A stretch of 64,000 bases of DNA. It comes from CAVXFL01 sp963761015 (GTDB lineage Bacteria > Pseudomonadota > Alphaproteobacteria > Acetobacterales > Acetobacteraceae). Position 1 is the first letter of the stretch; each line of letters opens with the position of its first letter. Where the stretch lies: assembly GCA_963761015.1 (NCBI GenBank), contig CAVXFL010000025.1, forward strand, positions 62,001 through 126,000. Direction: 5' to 3'. Shown piece by piece: positions 8,946 through 18,426 of the stretch. Both the position numbers and the translations under genes were made by a program. The notes under the pieces were generated by a model, which saw only the letters and a list, made by a program, of their open reading frames with translations, was not told where the DNA came from and made no database searches.

Positions 8946-10033
8946 GCCTTGGGAAGTCGGACGTGCAGCTCGCCGCCGCAGGCCTTGCCGTCCAGCGCGG
9001 CCTCGACGCAGAGCTTCACCGTGGCCTCCGGGCCGGAATCCGTGAAATCGGCGAAGAAGCTGTCGGGCAGCTTGGGAAACACCGTCTCGCCCTCCTTCAC
9101 CGTATCGCTGGTGACGTAGGGGAACGGAATGGTGATGTCGCGCTTCGGGTAACTGCCTTGCAGCACGCGGCGGGCCAGTTCCAGCGAGATCACGGACAGG
9201 AACGGCGGCTGGCCGATCGAGATGCCGTCGACCTTCTGCCCCATGTAGCCGGTCATGAACTTGCGGAAACCGTTCTCCGCCTCGCCGGCGGTGGGCGGCA
9301 GCGGCGTGCGGCCGGCGGCGATGAAGGCCTTCAGCACCCCATCTGTTCCGCCCTGGCACCAGATGCCGTCGATCTTCGGCAACGAGGGCAGCACCGAGGC
9401 GGTGTTGCGCTCGGCGACGCTCGAATCCCACATCCCGGTATAGCGGTTCACCACCTTGATGCCCGGGTTCTTCGCCCAGACCTCGTCGGCGCCCTTGTTG
9501 CGGTCGAGATCGACGAAGGTGCCGGGCACGCCGGTCACCATGATGACGTTGCCCTTGCCGTTCAGCTTCTTCACCAGGAACTCGGCGAGCTTGCGGCCGA
9601 ATTCCTTCTGATCCGTGTTCACCTTCAGCGCTTTGGGCGTGGTCACCACGTTGTCGAACGAGACCACCAGAATGCCGCGATTGGCGGCCTGCGCGAGAAT
9701 GCCGTTGAGCGCGGTCGGCGAGGCCGCGTTCACGACGATCGCGTTCACCCGCTCGGCGATCAGGTTCGAAAGCTGCTGCGACTGCTTGCTGACATCGTTG
9801 CCGGAGTTGAACCAGGAGCCGTCCACCTGCGACTTGAACGGGTCCATCGCCAGCGCCGCCTTGAACACGTTCTCCATCTCGATGCGCCACTTGTTGCCGA
9901 TATACGAGTTGGAGAGCGCGATCTTGTGCTTGCCCGCCGCGAAAGCCGGCACGCTGGACGCGCCGAGCAGCCCGGTTCCGGCGATTCCCGCGCCGGCATA
10001 CAAAAAGCTTCGGCGATTCAGACGGCTCGTCAT
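8942..10033 (-). CDS. Periplasmic sugar-binding protein, copy 1
   Basis: 363 aa, PBP type 1 (RbsB-like) substrate-binding protein. The N-terminus MTSRLNRRSFLYAGAGIAGTG has an RR-x-F motif and ends PAFAAG, so export is by Tat or Sec to the periplasm. The mature part begins KHKIALSNSYIGNKWR and contains YTGMWDSSVAERNTASVLP. It is a close paralogue of the next gene upstream (10161-11249), sharing long blocks such as WFNSGNDVSKQ and PLPPTAGEAENGFRKFM. A strong Shine-Dalgarno (GGAGGA) precedes the ATG at 10033. Its stop overlaps the ATPase start by 4 bp. The ligand is not known; the linked lactonase suggests a sugar with an aldonolactone step. Confidence 0.92.
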   Translation of the reverse strand: MTSRLNRRSFLYAGAGIAGTGLLGASSVPAFAAGKHKIALSNSYIGNKWRIEMENVFKAALAMDPFKSQVDGSWFNSGNDVSKQSQQLSNLIAERVNAIVVNAASPTALNGILAQAANRGILVVSFDNVVTTPKALKVNTDQKEFGRKLAEFLVKKLNGKGNVIMVTGVPGTFVDLDRNKGADEVWAKNPGIKVVNRYTGMWDSSVAERNTASVLPSLPKIDGIWCQGGTDGVLKAFIAAGRTPLPPTAGEAENGFRKFMTGYMGQKVDGISIGQPPFLSVISLELARRVLQGSYPKRDITIPFPYVTSDTVKEGETVFPKLPDSFFADFTDSGPEATVKLCVEAALDGKACGGELHVRLPKA

Positions 10034-10164
10034 GTTGTTGTCTCCTCCGAATTCGACGTTGTTTCGCGCGGGTTGCGCCGCGCCGCTATCATGCCCCGCG
10101 CCGCTATCATGCCCCGCGCCGCTATCATGCCCCGCGCCGCTATCATGCCCCGCGCCGCTATCAT
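10030..10164 (-). CDS. Small repeat ORF (MIAARG repeats) between the two binding proteins
   Basis: 44 aa: five tandem MIAAR(G/R) hexapeptides, then RNPRETTSNSEETTT. Its ATG (10162-10164) overlaps the stop of the upstream binding-protein gene by 4 bp (ATGA), and its own TGA overlaps the ATG of the downstream binding-protein gene in the same way. The reading frame is open only because the repeat unit is 18 bp. It resembles the first residues of the ATPase (MIAATG), so it may be a relic left by the duplication of the binding-protein gene. No known function; it may be translated only as a coupling leader. Confidence 0.3.
   Translation of the reverse strand: MIAARGMIAARGMIAARGMIAARGMIAARRNPRETTSNSEETTT
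10075..10164. repeat. 18-bp tandem repeat, five copies
   Basis: Unit on the minus strand: ATGATAGCGGCGCGGGGC. TATCAT occurs every 18 bp at 10087, 10105, 10123, 10141 and 10159. Four units are identical; the outermost (10075-10092) differs by one base from the consensus. Every unit carries an in-frame ATG on the coding strand. The array fills most of the 127-nt gap between the two binding-protein genes. Confidence 0.9.
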
Positions 10165-11249
10165 GCCTTGGGCAGGCTCACCATCAATGGGCCGGCGCAG
10201 GCCTTGCCGTCCAGCGCGGCTTCGACGCAAATCTTCACCATCGCGTTCGGGCCGCTGTCGGTGAAATCGGGATAGAAGCTGTCCGGCAGGTCGGGGAAGA
10301 CCGTTTCGCCGACCTGGACCGTTTCGTCGGTTACATAGGGGAACGGCAACGGAATGCCCTTGCGCGGACGCTCCCCCGCCAGGATGCGGCGCGCCAGGTC
10401 CAGGGCGACGACCGAGAGATACGGCGGGTGGCCGATCGAGATTCCCCGCACTTTTTGGCCCATGTAGCCGACCATGAACTTGCGGAACCCGTTCTCGGCC
10501 TCGCCCGCCGTCGGCGGCAGCGGTGTGCGCTTTGCTGCGACGAACGCCTTCAGCACGCCGTCGGTGCCGCCATTGCACCAGATGCCGTCGATCTTCGGCA
10601 TGGACGGCAGCACGGCCGACGTGTTGCGTTCCGCGACCGACGAATCCCACATCCCCGTGTAGCGGTTCACCACCTTGATGGCGGGATGGCGGCTGAACAC
10701 GCTGTCGGCGCCGCGGATGTTGTCGTTGTCGACCGGCGTGCCCGCGACGCCGGTCACCATGACGATGTTGCCCTTGCCGCCAAGCTTCCTGACCAGCCAG
10801 TCCGCGCCCATGCGGCCGAACTCGAAATCGTTGGTCTCGATGTTCACCGCGCTTGGCGCGGTGACGATGTTGTCGAATGAGATCACCAGGATGCCGTGAT
10901 CGGTCGCCTGCTTGATGATGCCGTTCAGCCCGGTCGGGGAGGCGGCGTCGGTGACGATCGCGTCCACACGCTCGGCGATCAGGTTCGAGAATTGCTGGCG
11001 CTGCTTGCTGACGTCGTTGCCGGAATTGAACCAGGAGCCTTCGATCTGCGACTTGAACGGCTCCATCTGGAGCGCCGCCTTGAAGACGTTCTCCATTTCG
11101 ATGCGCCATTTGTTGCCGATATACGAGTTGGCGAGCGCGATCCGGTACTTCTTCCCCGCGGCGCGGCCGGGTCCGCGCGAGAGCCCAAGCAGCGCGGCCC
11201 CCGCGAGCCCGCCGATGCCGAGGGTGCTGCGGCGCGATATGGTCATCAT
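10161..11249 (-). CDS. Periplasmic sugar-binding protein, copy 2
   Basis: 362 aa paralogue of the 8942-10033 product. Signal peptide MMTISRRSTLGIGGLAGAAL with an RR motif, cleaved near RAAG; mature start KKYRIALANSYIGNKWR. PBP1-type sugar-binding fold. Two ATGs are possible (11249 and 11246); AAGG and GAGG precede them, so either may be used. The longer in-frame ORF upstream is not supported. The stop overlaps the small repeat ORF by 4 bp. Two similar binding proteins serving one ATPase may widen substrate range, which is inference. It follows the lactonase gene by 47 nt. Confidence 0.92.
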   Translation of the reverse strand: MMTISRRSTLGIGGLAGAALLGLSRGPGRAAGKKYRIALANSYIGNKWRIEMENVFKAALQMEPFKSQIEGSWFNSGNDVSKQRQQFSNLIAERVDAIVTDAASPTGLNGIIKQATDHGILVISFDNIVTAPSAVNIETNDFEFGRMGADWLVRKLGGKGNIVMVTGVAGTPVDNDNIRGADSVFSRHPAIKVVNRYTGMWDSSVAERNTSAVLPSMPKIDGIWCNGGTDGVLKAFVAAKRTPLPPTAGEAENGFRKFMVGYMGQKVRGISIGHPPYLSVVALDLARRILAGERPRKGIPLPFPYVTDETVQVGETVFPDLPDSFYPDFTDSGPNAMVKICVEAALDGKACAGPLMVSLPKA

Positions 11250-11296
11250 GCCTCGTTGCCTTTCTTGCGTTTCCTCCGGCTTCTCGCTTCCGTTTT

Positions 11297-12205
11297 TCAA
11301 GGCCGCTGCGCCCCTGTCTGGGCCACGTATGCCGCGTAGAGCGAGGTGGTCCCGGTCATGAACAGCCGGTTCCGCTTCGGCCCGCCGAACGCCACGTTGG
11401 ACACGACCTCGGGCACGCGCACCTTGCCCAAGAGTTCGCCCTCGGGCGAGAGACAATGCACGCCGTCCCCCGCGCTGGTCCAGATATTGCCGTCGGCGTC
11501 GAGGCGGAAGCCGTCGGCGATCCCGGGGCTGATTTCGGCGAAGACGCGGCTTTTGCCGACGCGCCTGCCGTCCTGGACCTCGTAGGCGCGGATGTGGCGC
11601 GCGCCGTCCGGGTCGTGCGAGGCGGCGGTGTCGGCCACGTACAGCGTCCTCTCGTCGAACGAGAACGCGATGCCGTTCGGCTTGTCCAGTTCGTCGGTCA
11701 CCACCGACAACTCGCCGCTCGCGGGATCGAAGCGAAACACGTAGCAGGCGCCGAGTTCGCTTTCCGCCTTGTGGCCCTCGTAATCGCTCATGATGCCGTA
11801 GGGCGGGTCGGTGAACCAGACCGTGCCGTCGGACTTAACCACCGCGTCGTTCGGCGAGTTCAGCCGCTTGCCCTGATAGTGCGAGGCGAGCACGGTGATC
11901 GTGCCGTCCGGTTCGGTGCGGGTGACGCGCCTTGCCCCATGCTCGCAGGTGATCAGCCGGCCTTCGCGGTCGCGCGTGTTGCCGTTGCTGTTGTTCGAGT
12001 CCTCGCGCCAGATGCGCACGCCGAGACCCTCGACATACTGCATGATCCGGTTGTTCGGGATGTCGCTCCACAGCAGATAATTGCCGTCGGCGAAATACAC
12101 CGGCCCCTCGGCCCACAACATCCCGCCATGCAGCTTCTCCACCCAAGCATTGGGCAGGATCATCGACCGAAAACGTGGGGCGGTCACTTCGAAATCGCTA
12201 GGCAC
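11297..12205 (-). CDS. SMP-30/gluconolactonase-family sugar lactonase
   Basis: 302 aa, six-bladed beta-propeller of the SMP-30/gluconolactonase family. It hydrolyses aldonolactones with a divalent metal. Characteristic segments: MLWAEGPVYFADGNYLLWSD near the N-terminus (metal-binding Glu in WAEGP), NSPNDAVVKSDGTVWFTDPPYG in the middle (Asn/Asp ligands), LDKPNGIAFS, and DGFRLDADGNIW. The start is GTG at 12205. It is the first gene of the minus-strand sugar operon, so it probably acts on a lactone made from the imported sugar. No signal peptide, so cytosolic. Confidence 0.9.
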   Translation of the reverse strand: MPSDFEVTAPRFRSMILPNAWVEKLHGGMLWAEGPVYFADGNYLLWSDIPNNRIMQYVEGLGVRIWREDSNNSNGNTRDREGRLITCEHGARRVTRTEPDGTITVLASHYQGKRLNSPNDAVVKSDGTVWFTDPPYGIMSDYEGHKAESELGACYVFRFDPASGELSVVTDELDKPNGIAFSFDERTLYVADTAASHDPDGARHIRAYEVQDGRRVGKSRVFAEISPGIADGFRLDADGNIWTSAGDGVHCLSPEGELLGKVRVPEVVSNVAFGGPKRNRLFMTGTTSLYAAYVAQTGAQRP

Positions 12206-12287
12206 GATCTTCTCCCGGTGCTTGGCGCTTACGGCACGGGATAGCGGCCCGGGCGGCCGCGCGCAATGCCGAGGCGGAATCGTTACA

Positions 12288-13781
12288 TCAACGACGCGCG
12301 GCTGGGGATGAAGGATCGTTAACGTATAGGAAGAGCGACTTGCCGGTGGGCAGTTCCCGCGTCGACCAGCCGCCGCCCAGCGCGCGGATCAGTTGCACGC
12401 TCGCCAGTTGCCGGCGGGTCCCGAGCGTGATCGCCGCCACCTGCTGCCCCAGTAGCTGCTCCTGCGCCACCGCGACTTCGAGATAGTTTACCGCGCCGTT
12501 CATATACATGGCCATTGACATGTTCAGCGTCCGCGTGGCGTCCGCCACCGCCGCCTCGGCCGCGGCGGATTCCCGGGCGAGATTGTTGAGGAGCGAAAGA
12601 TTGTCCTCCACCTGCTGAAACGCCGCCAGCACGACGGAGCGGTATCGTTGCGCGACCTGGCGCATTTGCGCCGTTGCCTGGGCGAGCTGGGCGCGCAACA
12701 GGCCACCCTCGAACAGCGGGGCGACGATTCGTGGCCCGAGCGCGAAATAACTGTACGGCGTGGCGAGCAGCCAGAGCCAACCGGTGTTCTGAGCGCCGCC
12801 GGCGAGGCCGAGCTGGATGTCGGGATAGAAGGCCGCGCGCGCCACGCCGATTTGCGCGTTGGCCGCCGCGACCTGCCGCTCGGCCGCCGCGATGTCGGGC
12901 CGCCGCTGCAACAGCGCCGACGGCACGCCGGTTGGAACCCTGGGCAGCGCGATCTTCACCAGTTCCGGGCGGATCGAAAAACTGGAGGCCGGGCGGCCGA
13001 CGAGGCTGGCGATGGCGTGCTCCAGCAGGGCACGCTGGGCGACGATGTCGGCCAGCGCCGCGCGCGCAGCCTCGAGTTGCGTGGCGGCGCGCGATACGTC
13101 GAGGCCCGAGGCTATTTTCCCTGCAAAACGGTTGTGTACGAGCCGGTAGGCCTTCTCGTACGCCGCGACCGTGTCGGCGAGCATCTTCGCCTCCGCGTCT
13201 AGTCCGCGCAGGCTGAAATACGCGCTCGCCAGATCCGCCTCGAGGATGAGCTGGATGTTGGCGAGATCCGCGGCCGTCGCCTGGGCCAGCGCCTTTCCGG
13301 CGGCGACTTCGTTATGGATGCGGTGCCACAGGTCGAGCTCGTAATCGGCCTCGACGGCGCCGGCGTTGAATCCAAAGAAATTGGTCTGCTCAGGAGTGCG
13401 CAGCGACTTGCTGGATAGGTTGTTGCCGGTCCCGGTCAGCGTGCCGCCGAGGAACACCGCCGGGAACAAACCCGCGCGTGCCTGCGCGGCGAAGGCGCGC
13501 GCCACGTCGTAATTCGCGACCGCCGCCGCCAGATCGGGATTGGCCCGCAGCAATTCGCCCTCGAGCCGATCGAGCAGGGCGTCGTCGTACATGCGCCACC
13601 ACGGCCCGCGCGGCAGATGGTCATGCGGGGTGGCGGGCTGCCACGGCCCGGTCTCCCGGTAGGCGGCCGGAACCGCCAGCACCGGCGGGCGGTATTTCGG
13701 CGCCAGGTCGCAAGCCGCGGGAGCGAAAAGAAGCAAGACCGCCAGGCGGCGCCCCAGACGGCGCAAAGGCGACGGCCTCAT
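12288..13781 (-). CDS. RND efflux outer-membrane factor, NodT/OprM family lipoprotein
   Basis: 497 aa. Signal peptide ending LLFAPAAC gives a lipobox with Cys24, then DLAPKYRPP, typical of NodT-family channels. Two OEP repeats follow, with long helices (GKALAQATAADLANIQLILEAD and EAAVADATRTLNMSM) and beta segments such as ALGPRIVAPLFEGG. It forms the trimeric outer-membrane duct for the RND pump encoded just upstream. Its ATG overlaps the adaptor stop by 4 bp (ATGA). It is the last gene of the three-gene operon. Confidence 0.93.
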   Translation of the reverse strand: MRPSPLRRLGRRLAVLLLFAPAACDLAPKYRPPVLAVPAAYRETGPWQPATPHDHLPRGPWWRMYDDALLDRLEGELLRANPDLAAAVANYDVARAFAAQARAGLFPAVFLGGTLTGTGNNLSSKSLRTPEQTNFFGFNAGAVEADYELDLWHRIHNEVAAGKALAQATAADLANIQLILEADLASAYFSLRGLDAEAKMLADTVAAYEKAYRLVHNRFAGKIASGLDVSRAATQLEAARAALADIVAQRALLEHAIASLVGRPASSFSIRPELVKIALPRVPTGVPSALLQRRPDIAAAERQVAAANAQIGVARAAFYPDIQLGLAGGAQNTGWLWLLATPYSYFALGPRIVAPLFEGGLLRAQLAQATAQMRQVAQRYRSVVLAAFQQVEDNLSLLNNLARESAAAEAAVADATRTLNMSMAMYMNGAVNYLEVAVAQEQLLGQQVAAITLGTRRQLASVQLIRALGGGWSTRELPTGKSLFLYVNDPSSPAARR

Positions 13782-15049
13782 TGGCCATTGGCCTCGGAGG
13801 CATGCTCGGCGCCGTCGGCGGCGGGCGCCGCATTCGCCACGCGCACCTGTTCGCCCTGAATGAGGGTCGCCGGCGGGCTATCGACCACGCGCTCGCCCGG
13901 ACGCAGCCCGGACAGCACCTCGATCTCCGTCCCGAGATCCGCGCCCACCCGGATTTTCCTGAGCTCGATGCGATCGTTCGGTCCCAGCACCGCGACCTGC
14001 AACCCGTGCTCCTGGAAGATCAGCGCGCTCGTCGGAATACGCACTGTTCGCGGATTGGGCGGGAGCTGGAAATGCACTTCGGTGAACGTGCCGGGCGTCA
14101 ACTGGTCGGCAGGATTGTTCGCCAGCAGCTCGACCAGTTCGGTGCGCGATGTCGGGTTGACCGCGTTCGAAACGGTGACCAGCTTCGCGTCGAAGCTCTT
14201 GTCGGGGTATTGCGGCAAATAGAGCCTGGCGCGCATCCCGGGTGCGATCTCCGCGGAATCCGCCTGCGGCACCTTCACATAAATGCGCACCTTATGAATG
14301 TCGGAGACCTCGAACAGTTCGGGCTCGCTGGTCTTGTCCGCGGTTACCAACGCGCCGACATCGACCTTGCGCGCGGTCACGATGCCGTCGAACGGCGCCA
14401 CCAGTTGCTTGAACCGCTCCAGCGCCCGCAGGCGGCTGACATTCGCTTCCGCGGCATTTACCTTCGCCAGGCGCGCCTCGGCGTCGGCGGACTTCACGTC
14501 GGTCTCCTGCTGCGACACCGACTGAGAGGTCAACAGCTTGCGCCACCGATGCGCGGTCGCCACCGCGAGCCGGGCGTTGGCCCGCGCCTCGGCGAGCGCG
14601 GCCAAGGCCTGGGCGAGCTGCTGGTCGAGGTCGGGCGTTTCGATCGTGGCGAGAACGTCGCCCGCCTTTACGCGCGCGCCGATATCCTTGTACCACATCT
14701 TCACGTAGCCGCTGACCTGGGAATAGATCGGGGCGGCGTAGAAGGCCTTGATCTCGCCCGGCAGCACCAACGGACGCGGTTTCACACCGAGCTGCGGCGT
14801 AATCGTCTCGACGAAGGGAAGGGCCGATTGCCGGGTCTGCCGGACCAGGACGGCCTCGTGATGCTCGCGGCTGACGATGCCGATCACGGCGATGGCGAGC
14901 AGCGCGCCGAGGCCGATCACGCCGAGCAGCCGAACCCTGCTCCGCGGCTTGCGCTGCACCGCCCTGAGCGGGATCGGCTCCTGCGGCGGGTTCGGCGCCT
15001 CGGCCAGCTTCGCCCGGATTTCCGCGGTCTGCATGCGCTCTCCGATCAC
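13778..15049 (-). CDS. RND efflux periplasmic adaptor (HlyD/MFP family)
   Basis: 423 aa. One N-terminal membrane anchor (VRLLGVIGLGALLAIAVIGI), then a lipoyl-like half GEIKAFYAAPIYSQVSGYV, a coiled hairpin (QQLAQALAALAEARANARL to ANVSRLRALERF), the second lipoyl half VAPFDGIVTARKVDVGALV and beta-barrel segments. It bridges the inner-membrane pump and the outer-membrane channel. The GTG start at 15049 overlaps the stop of the pump gene (GTGA); MQTAEIRAKL five codons later is an alternative start. Middle gene of the operon. Confidence 0.93.
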   Translation of the reverse strand: MIGERMQTAEIRAKLAEAPNPPQEPIPLRAVQRKPRSRVRLLGVIGLGALLAIAVIGIVSREHHEAVLVRQTRQSALPFVETITPQLGVKPRPLVLPGEIKAFYAAPIYSQVSGYVKMWYKDIGARVKAGDVLATIETPDLDQQLAQALAALAEARANARLAVATAHRWRKLLTSQSVSQQETDVKSADAEARLAKVNAAEANVSRLRALERFKQLVAPFDGIVTARKVDVGALVTADKTSEPELFEVSDIHKVRIYVKVPQADSAEIAPGMRARLYLPQYPDKSFDAKLVTVSNAVNPTSRTELVELLANNPADQLTPGTFTEVHFQLPPNPRTVRIPTSALIFQEHGLQVAVLGPNDRIELRKIRVGADLGTEIEVLSGLRPGERVVDSPPATLIQGEQVRVANAAPAADGAEHASEANGQ

Positions 15050-18000
15050 GTGTTGGCGGGCAGGGCGTCGGGTTCTGGGGCGACGCCCTTGTTCTCCCGG
15101 TTATGCACCAGGCTGAACACGACCGGAACAAACAGCAAGGTGGCCGCCGTGGCGAAAAGCAGCCCGCCGATGACGGCGCGGCCGAGCGGCGCGTTCTGGT
15201 CGCCGCTGAACGCCATCGGCGCCATGCCGATGATCATGGCGAGCGCGGTCATCAGCACTGGGCGGAACCGCACGAAGCCGGCCTCCATCGCCGCCGTGAT
15301 CGCGTCGTCGCCCAGCGCCAGGCGCTCGCGCGCGAAGCTGACCACCAGAATGCTGTTCGCGGTCGCCACGCCCATGGTCATGATCGCGCCGGTGAGCGCC
15401 GGGACCGAGAGGCGCGTGTAGGTAGCGAACAGCATCCAGACGATGCCGGCCAGCGCGGCCGGCAGCGCCGTGATGATGACGAACGGATCAATCCACGACT
15501 GGAACGTGACCACGATGACCAGGTAGATCAGCACGATCGCGCCGATCAGGCCGAAATACAGTTGGCCATAGGCGGCCTGCATCGTTTCCACCTGGCCGCG
15601 CAGCACGACCTGCGAGCCCTTCGGCACCATGGCGCTGGATTTGTGCATGATCCCGCGGATGTCGGTGGCGACCGCGCCGAGCGCGCGATCCTGGACCGAC
15701 GCATAAATGTCGACCACCGGCGTGACGTCGTAGTGCGAGATCACGGCGGGGCTCGGCCCGCGCGTGATGGTCGACAGGGCGCCCAGGAGCTGCCGCGAGC
15801 CGTCGCCGGTGATCGGCAGATTGCGCAGCTTGGACAGCGAGTCGACCCGGTATTGCGGCATCTGCACGATCACCGGGTAGGACACGCCGTTCTTCGGATT
15901 GAGCCAGAAGATCGGCAAGCTCTGGGCGCTGCCGGACAGCGCCACCAACAGGCTGGTCGCCACGTCGCGCTGGTTCAGTCCGACATCCTTGGCGAGCGAG
16001 CGGTCCACCTTCACGTTGAGCGTGGGCGTGTCGAAGCGCTGCTGGATACGCGAATCGGCGATGCCGGGCACCGTGCGCAGCGAGCGCAAGAGCAATTTGG
16101 CATAGCGGTAGTTCGCGTTCTGATGCCGCCCGATGACCTGCAGGTCGATCGGCGCCGGCAAGCCGAAATTCAGCACTTGCGTCACGATGTCGGCCGGCAG
16201 GAAGGCGAAGCTCGTGCCGGGAAACTGCCGGGGCAGCAATCGGCGAAGCTCGGCCACGTATCTCGCCGTCGCGTGGTGATCCGGCTTCAGCGAGATCATG
16301 ATATCCGCGTCCTCCGGTCCGATCGTGCCGGAGTTGTTGTACGCCGTGTTGGTGTTGCTGACGGTCATGCCGATGTTGTCGAGGACGTTGTCCACCTCGG
16401 CGGCCGGGATCACCTTGCGCACCGCCGCCTCGACCCGATCGCAGAGCCGCGCGGTTTCCTCGATGCGGGTGCCGGTCTGGGCGCGCACGTGCATCAGGAT
16501 CCGTCCGGCGTCGACGGCGGGGAAGAAATTCTCGCCGAGCCAGGGCGCCAGCGCGAACGAAGCCAGCACGAACGCCATGAAGCCGGCGACGAAGGCGCCC
16601 CGCCGGGCGAGCGCCGTCGCGAGCGCGTCGCGATAGGCGAGGCGAAACGCCTCGAACCGGCGCTCGAACCCGCGCTGGAATCGCTTGAGCGGATTGCGCG
16701 GGCGCGGCTCCGGCCCACGGGCGAAACCGTGCGGGCCATGTCCGTGCAAGCCCTGTCCGCGCAGCAGGTAGTTGGCGAGCGTCGGCACCAGGGTGCGCGA
16801 GAGAATGAACGAGCCGATCAGCGCGAACATGACCGCCTCGGCGAGGGGCACGAACAGGTAGTGCGCCACGCCGCCGAGCTGGAACATCGGTATGAACACG
16901 ATGCAGATGCAGGTCAGCGACACGAAAGCCGGCAGCACGATCTGGCGCGAGCCGTCCATGATCGCCGTCTGGATGTCCTTGCCGTGCTCGAGATGGTAGT
17001 TGATGTTCTCGATCGTGACCGTCGCGTCGTCCACCAGGATGCCGACGGCCAAGGCCAGCCCGCCGAGCGTCATGGTGTTGATCGTCTCGCCGATCAGCGA
17101 CAGCATCGTGAGCGAGAACAGGATCGCGAGCGGGATCGACACGCTGATGATGAGGGTCGAGCGCCAGCTTCCCAGAAACAGCAGGATCATCAGCCCGGTG
17201 AGCGCCGCCGCGATGACGGCCTCGCGCACCACGCTGCTCACCGCCGATTTCACGAACACGGACTGATCGCCGACCGCGGCCAGGTGCAGCGATGGCGGCA
17301 TGATCTGCTCGATCAGCGGCAGGCGCGCGCGGATCTCGCTGATGATGTCGAGCGTCGACGCCGAGCCGGCCTTCAGGATGGTCATCAGCACGGCCTTGTG
17401 GCCGTCGACGCGCACCAGATTGGTCTGCGGCGGGCTGCCGTCGTGCACGTAGCCCACATCGCGGACGTAGACGATGGTGCCGTTGACCTCCTTGACCGGC
17501 AGATCGTTCATCTCCGAGATCACTTTCGGACTGGCGTTCAAGGTCACGTCGTATTCGAACTTGCCGATCTTTTCGGTCCCCGCCGGCAGCACCAGATTCT
17601 GCGCCGCGATCGCGTGGACGACATCCACGGCCGACAATCCGTGCGCCAGCAGCGCCTGGGGGTTCAGGTCGACCTCGACGCGGCGGACCTTGCCGCCGTA
17701 CGGCGCGGGAATGGCGGCGCCGCCGACGGTCGCCAACTGCGGGCGGATGAAGTTCTGCGCCAGGTCGTAGAGCCGGTTCTCCGACAGATGTTTGCTCGAC
17801 AGCGCCAGTTGCAGGATCGGCACGGTCGAGGCGTTGAATTCCAGCACGTCGGGCGGATCCATACCTGGCGGCAGGTGCTTCAACACCGTCTGCGACACCG
17901 CCGTCACCTCCGCGAGGGCGGCGTTGATGTTGACGTTCGGCTGGAAAAAAATCTTGACGACGCCGTAATTGGGCAGCGAGCGGGATTCGATATGCTGGAT

Positions 18001-18234
18001 GTCGTTGACGTCGGTCGTCAGCGAGCGTTCGTAATAGTAAATAATGCGGCCCGACATGTCTTCCGGGAGCATGCCGTTGTAGGACCAGACGACGGCGACG
18101 ACGGGAATATTAATGTTCGGAAAGATGTCGATCGGTGTCTTGAGCGCCGACATCGTGCCGAAGATCAGGATGACGAGCGCCAGGACGATGAAGGTATAGG
18201 GTCGTTCCAGCGCAACGCGGACGATCCTCAGCAT
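15046..18234 (-). CDS. RND-family efflux transporter (AcrB/MexB superfamily inner-membrane pump)
   Basis: 1062 aa from MLRIVRVALERPYTFIVLAL at 18234; further upstream codons lack transport-protein features. Two repeats of a membrane helix plus a large periplasmic loop, with GGLALAVGILVDDATVTIEN in TM4 carrying the proton-relay Asp pair, and GAIMTMGVATANSILVVSFA in the second half. The proton-driven pump exports drugs, metals or solvents; this branch (TPIDIFPNINIPVVAVVW start) is common in alphaproteobacteria and its substrate is unknown. First gene of pump-adaptor-channel. A sensor kinase lies upstream. Confidence 0.94.
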   Translation of the reverse strand: MLRIVRVALERPYTFIVLALVILIFGTMSALKTPIDIFPNINIPVVAVVWSYNGMLPEDMSGRIIYYYERSLTTDVNDIQHIESRSLPNYGVVKIFFQPNVNINAALAEVTAVSQTVLKHLPPGMDPPDVLEFNASTVPILQLALSSKHLSENRLYDLAQNFIRPQLATVGGAAIPAPYGGKVRRVEVDLNPQALLAHGLSAVDVVHAIAAQNLVLPAGTEKIGKFEYDVTLNASPKVISEMNDLPVKEVNGTIVYVRDVGYVHDGSPPQTNLVRVDGHKAVLMTILKAGSASTLDIISEIRARLPLIEQIMPPSLHLAAVGDQSVFVKSAVSSVVREAVIAAALTGLMILLFLGSWRSTLIISVSIPLAILFSLTMLSLIGETINTMTLGGLALAVGILVDDATVTIENINYHLEHGKDIQTAIMDGSRQIVLPAFVSLTCICIVFIPMFQLGGVAHYLFVPLAEAVMFALIGSFILSRTLVPTLANYLLRGQGLHGHGPHGFARGPEPRPRNPLKRFQRGFERRFEAFRLAYRDALATALARRGAFVAGFMAFVLASFALAPWLGENFFPAVDAGRILMHVRAQTGTRIEETARLCDRVEAAVRKVIPAAEVDNVLDNIGMTVSNTNTAYNNSGTIGPEDADIMISLKPDHHATARYVAELRRLLPRQFPGTSFAFLPADIVTQVLNFGLPAPIDLQVIGRHQNANYRYAKLLLRSLRTVPGIADSRIQQRFDTPTLNVKVDRSLAKDVGLNQRDVATSLLVALSGSAQSLPIFWLNPKNGVSYPVIVQMPQYRVDSLSKLRNLPITGDGSRQLLGALSTITRGPSPAVISHYDVTPVVDIYASVQDRALGAVATDIRGIMHKSSAMVPKGSQVVLRGQVETMQAAYGQLYFGLIGAIVLIYLVIVVTFQSWIDPFVIITALPAALAGIVWMLFATYTRLSVPALTGAIMTMGVATANSILVVSFARERLALGDDAITAAMEAGFVRFRPVLMTALAMIIGMAPMAFSGDQNAPLGRAVIGGLLFATAATLLFVPVVFSLVHNRENKGVAPEPDALPANT

Positions 18235-18426
18235 CGAGTTCGCGGGCTCGCTACGTGGGCGCGCGACAACGGCGCGGATGTCATGGACTGCAGGCGTCAC
18301 CGGGATCGACCAGGGCGGAGTGGTTGCGGGCGGTCTGTACGGCCGGCGCCGGGGGTGGCTCAACCCAGGCAATCCTAATGATTCTTTTAATTCGGCCGCC
18401 CGTGCCCCGGTGCCTGGCGCCCGCGC

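Noticed and set aside
10075..10164. CRISPR-like array
   Set aside because: Units are contiguous 18-bp tandem repeats without spacers, and no cas genes are present.
15103..18378. 1091-aa open frame on the plus strand opposite the RND pump
   Set aside because: Low-complexity Arg/His/Asp/Gln composition typical of antisense frames in GC-rich DNA; the minus strand encodes a complete pump.
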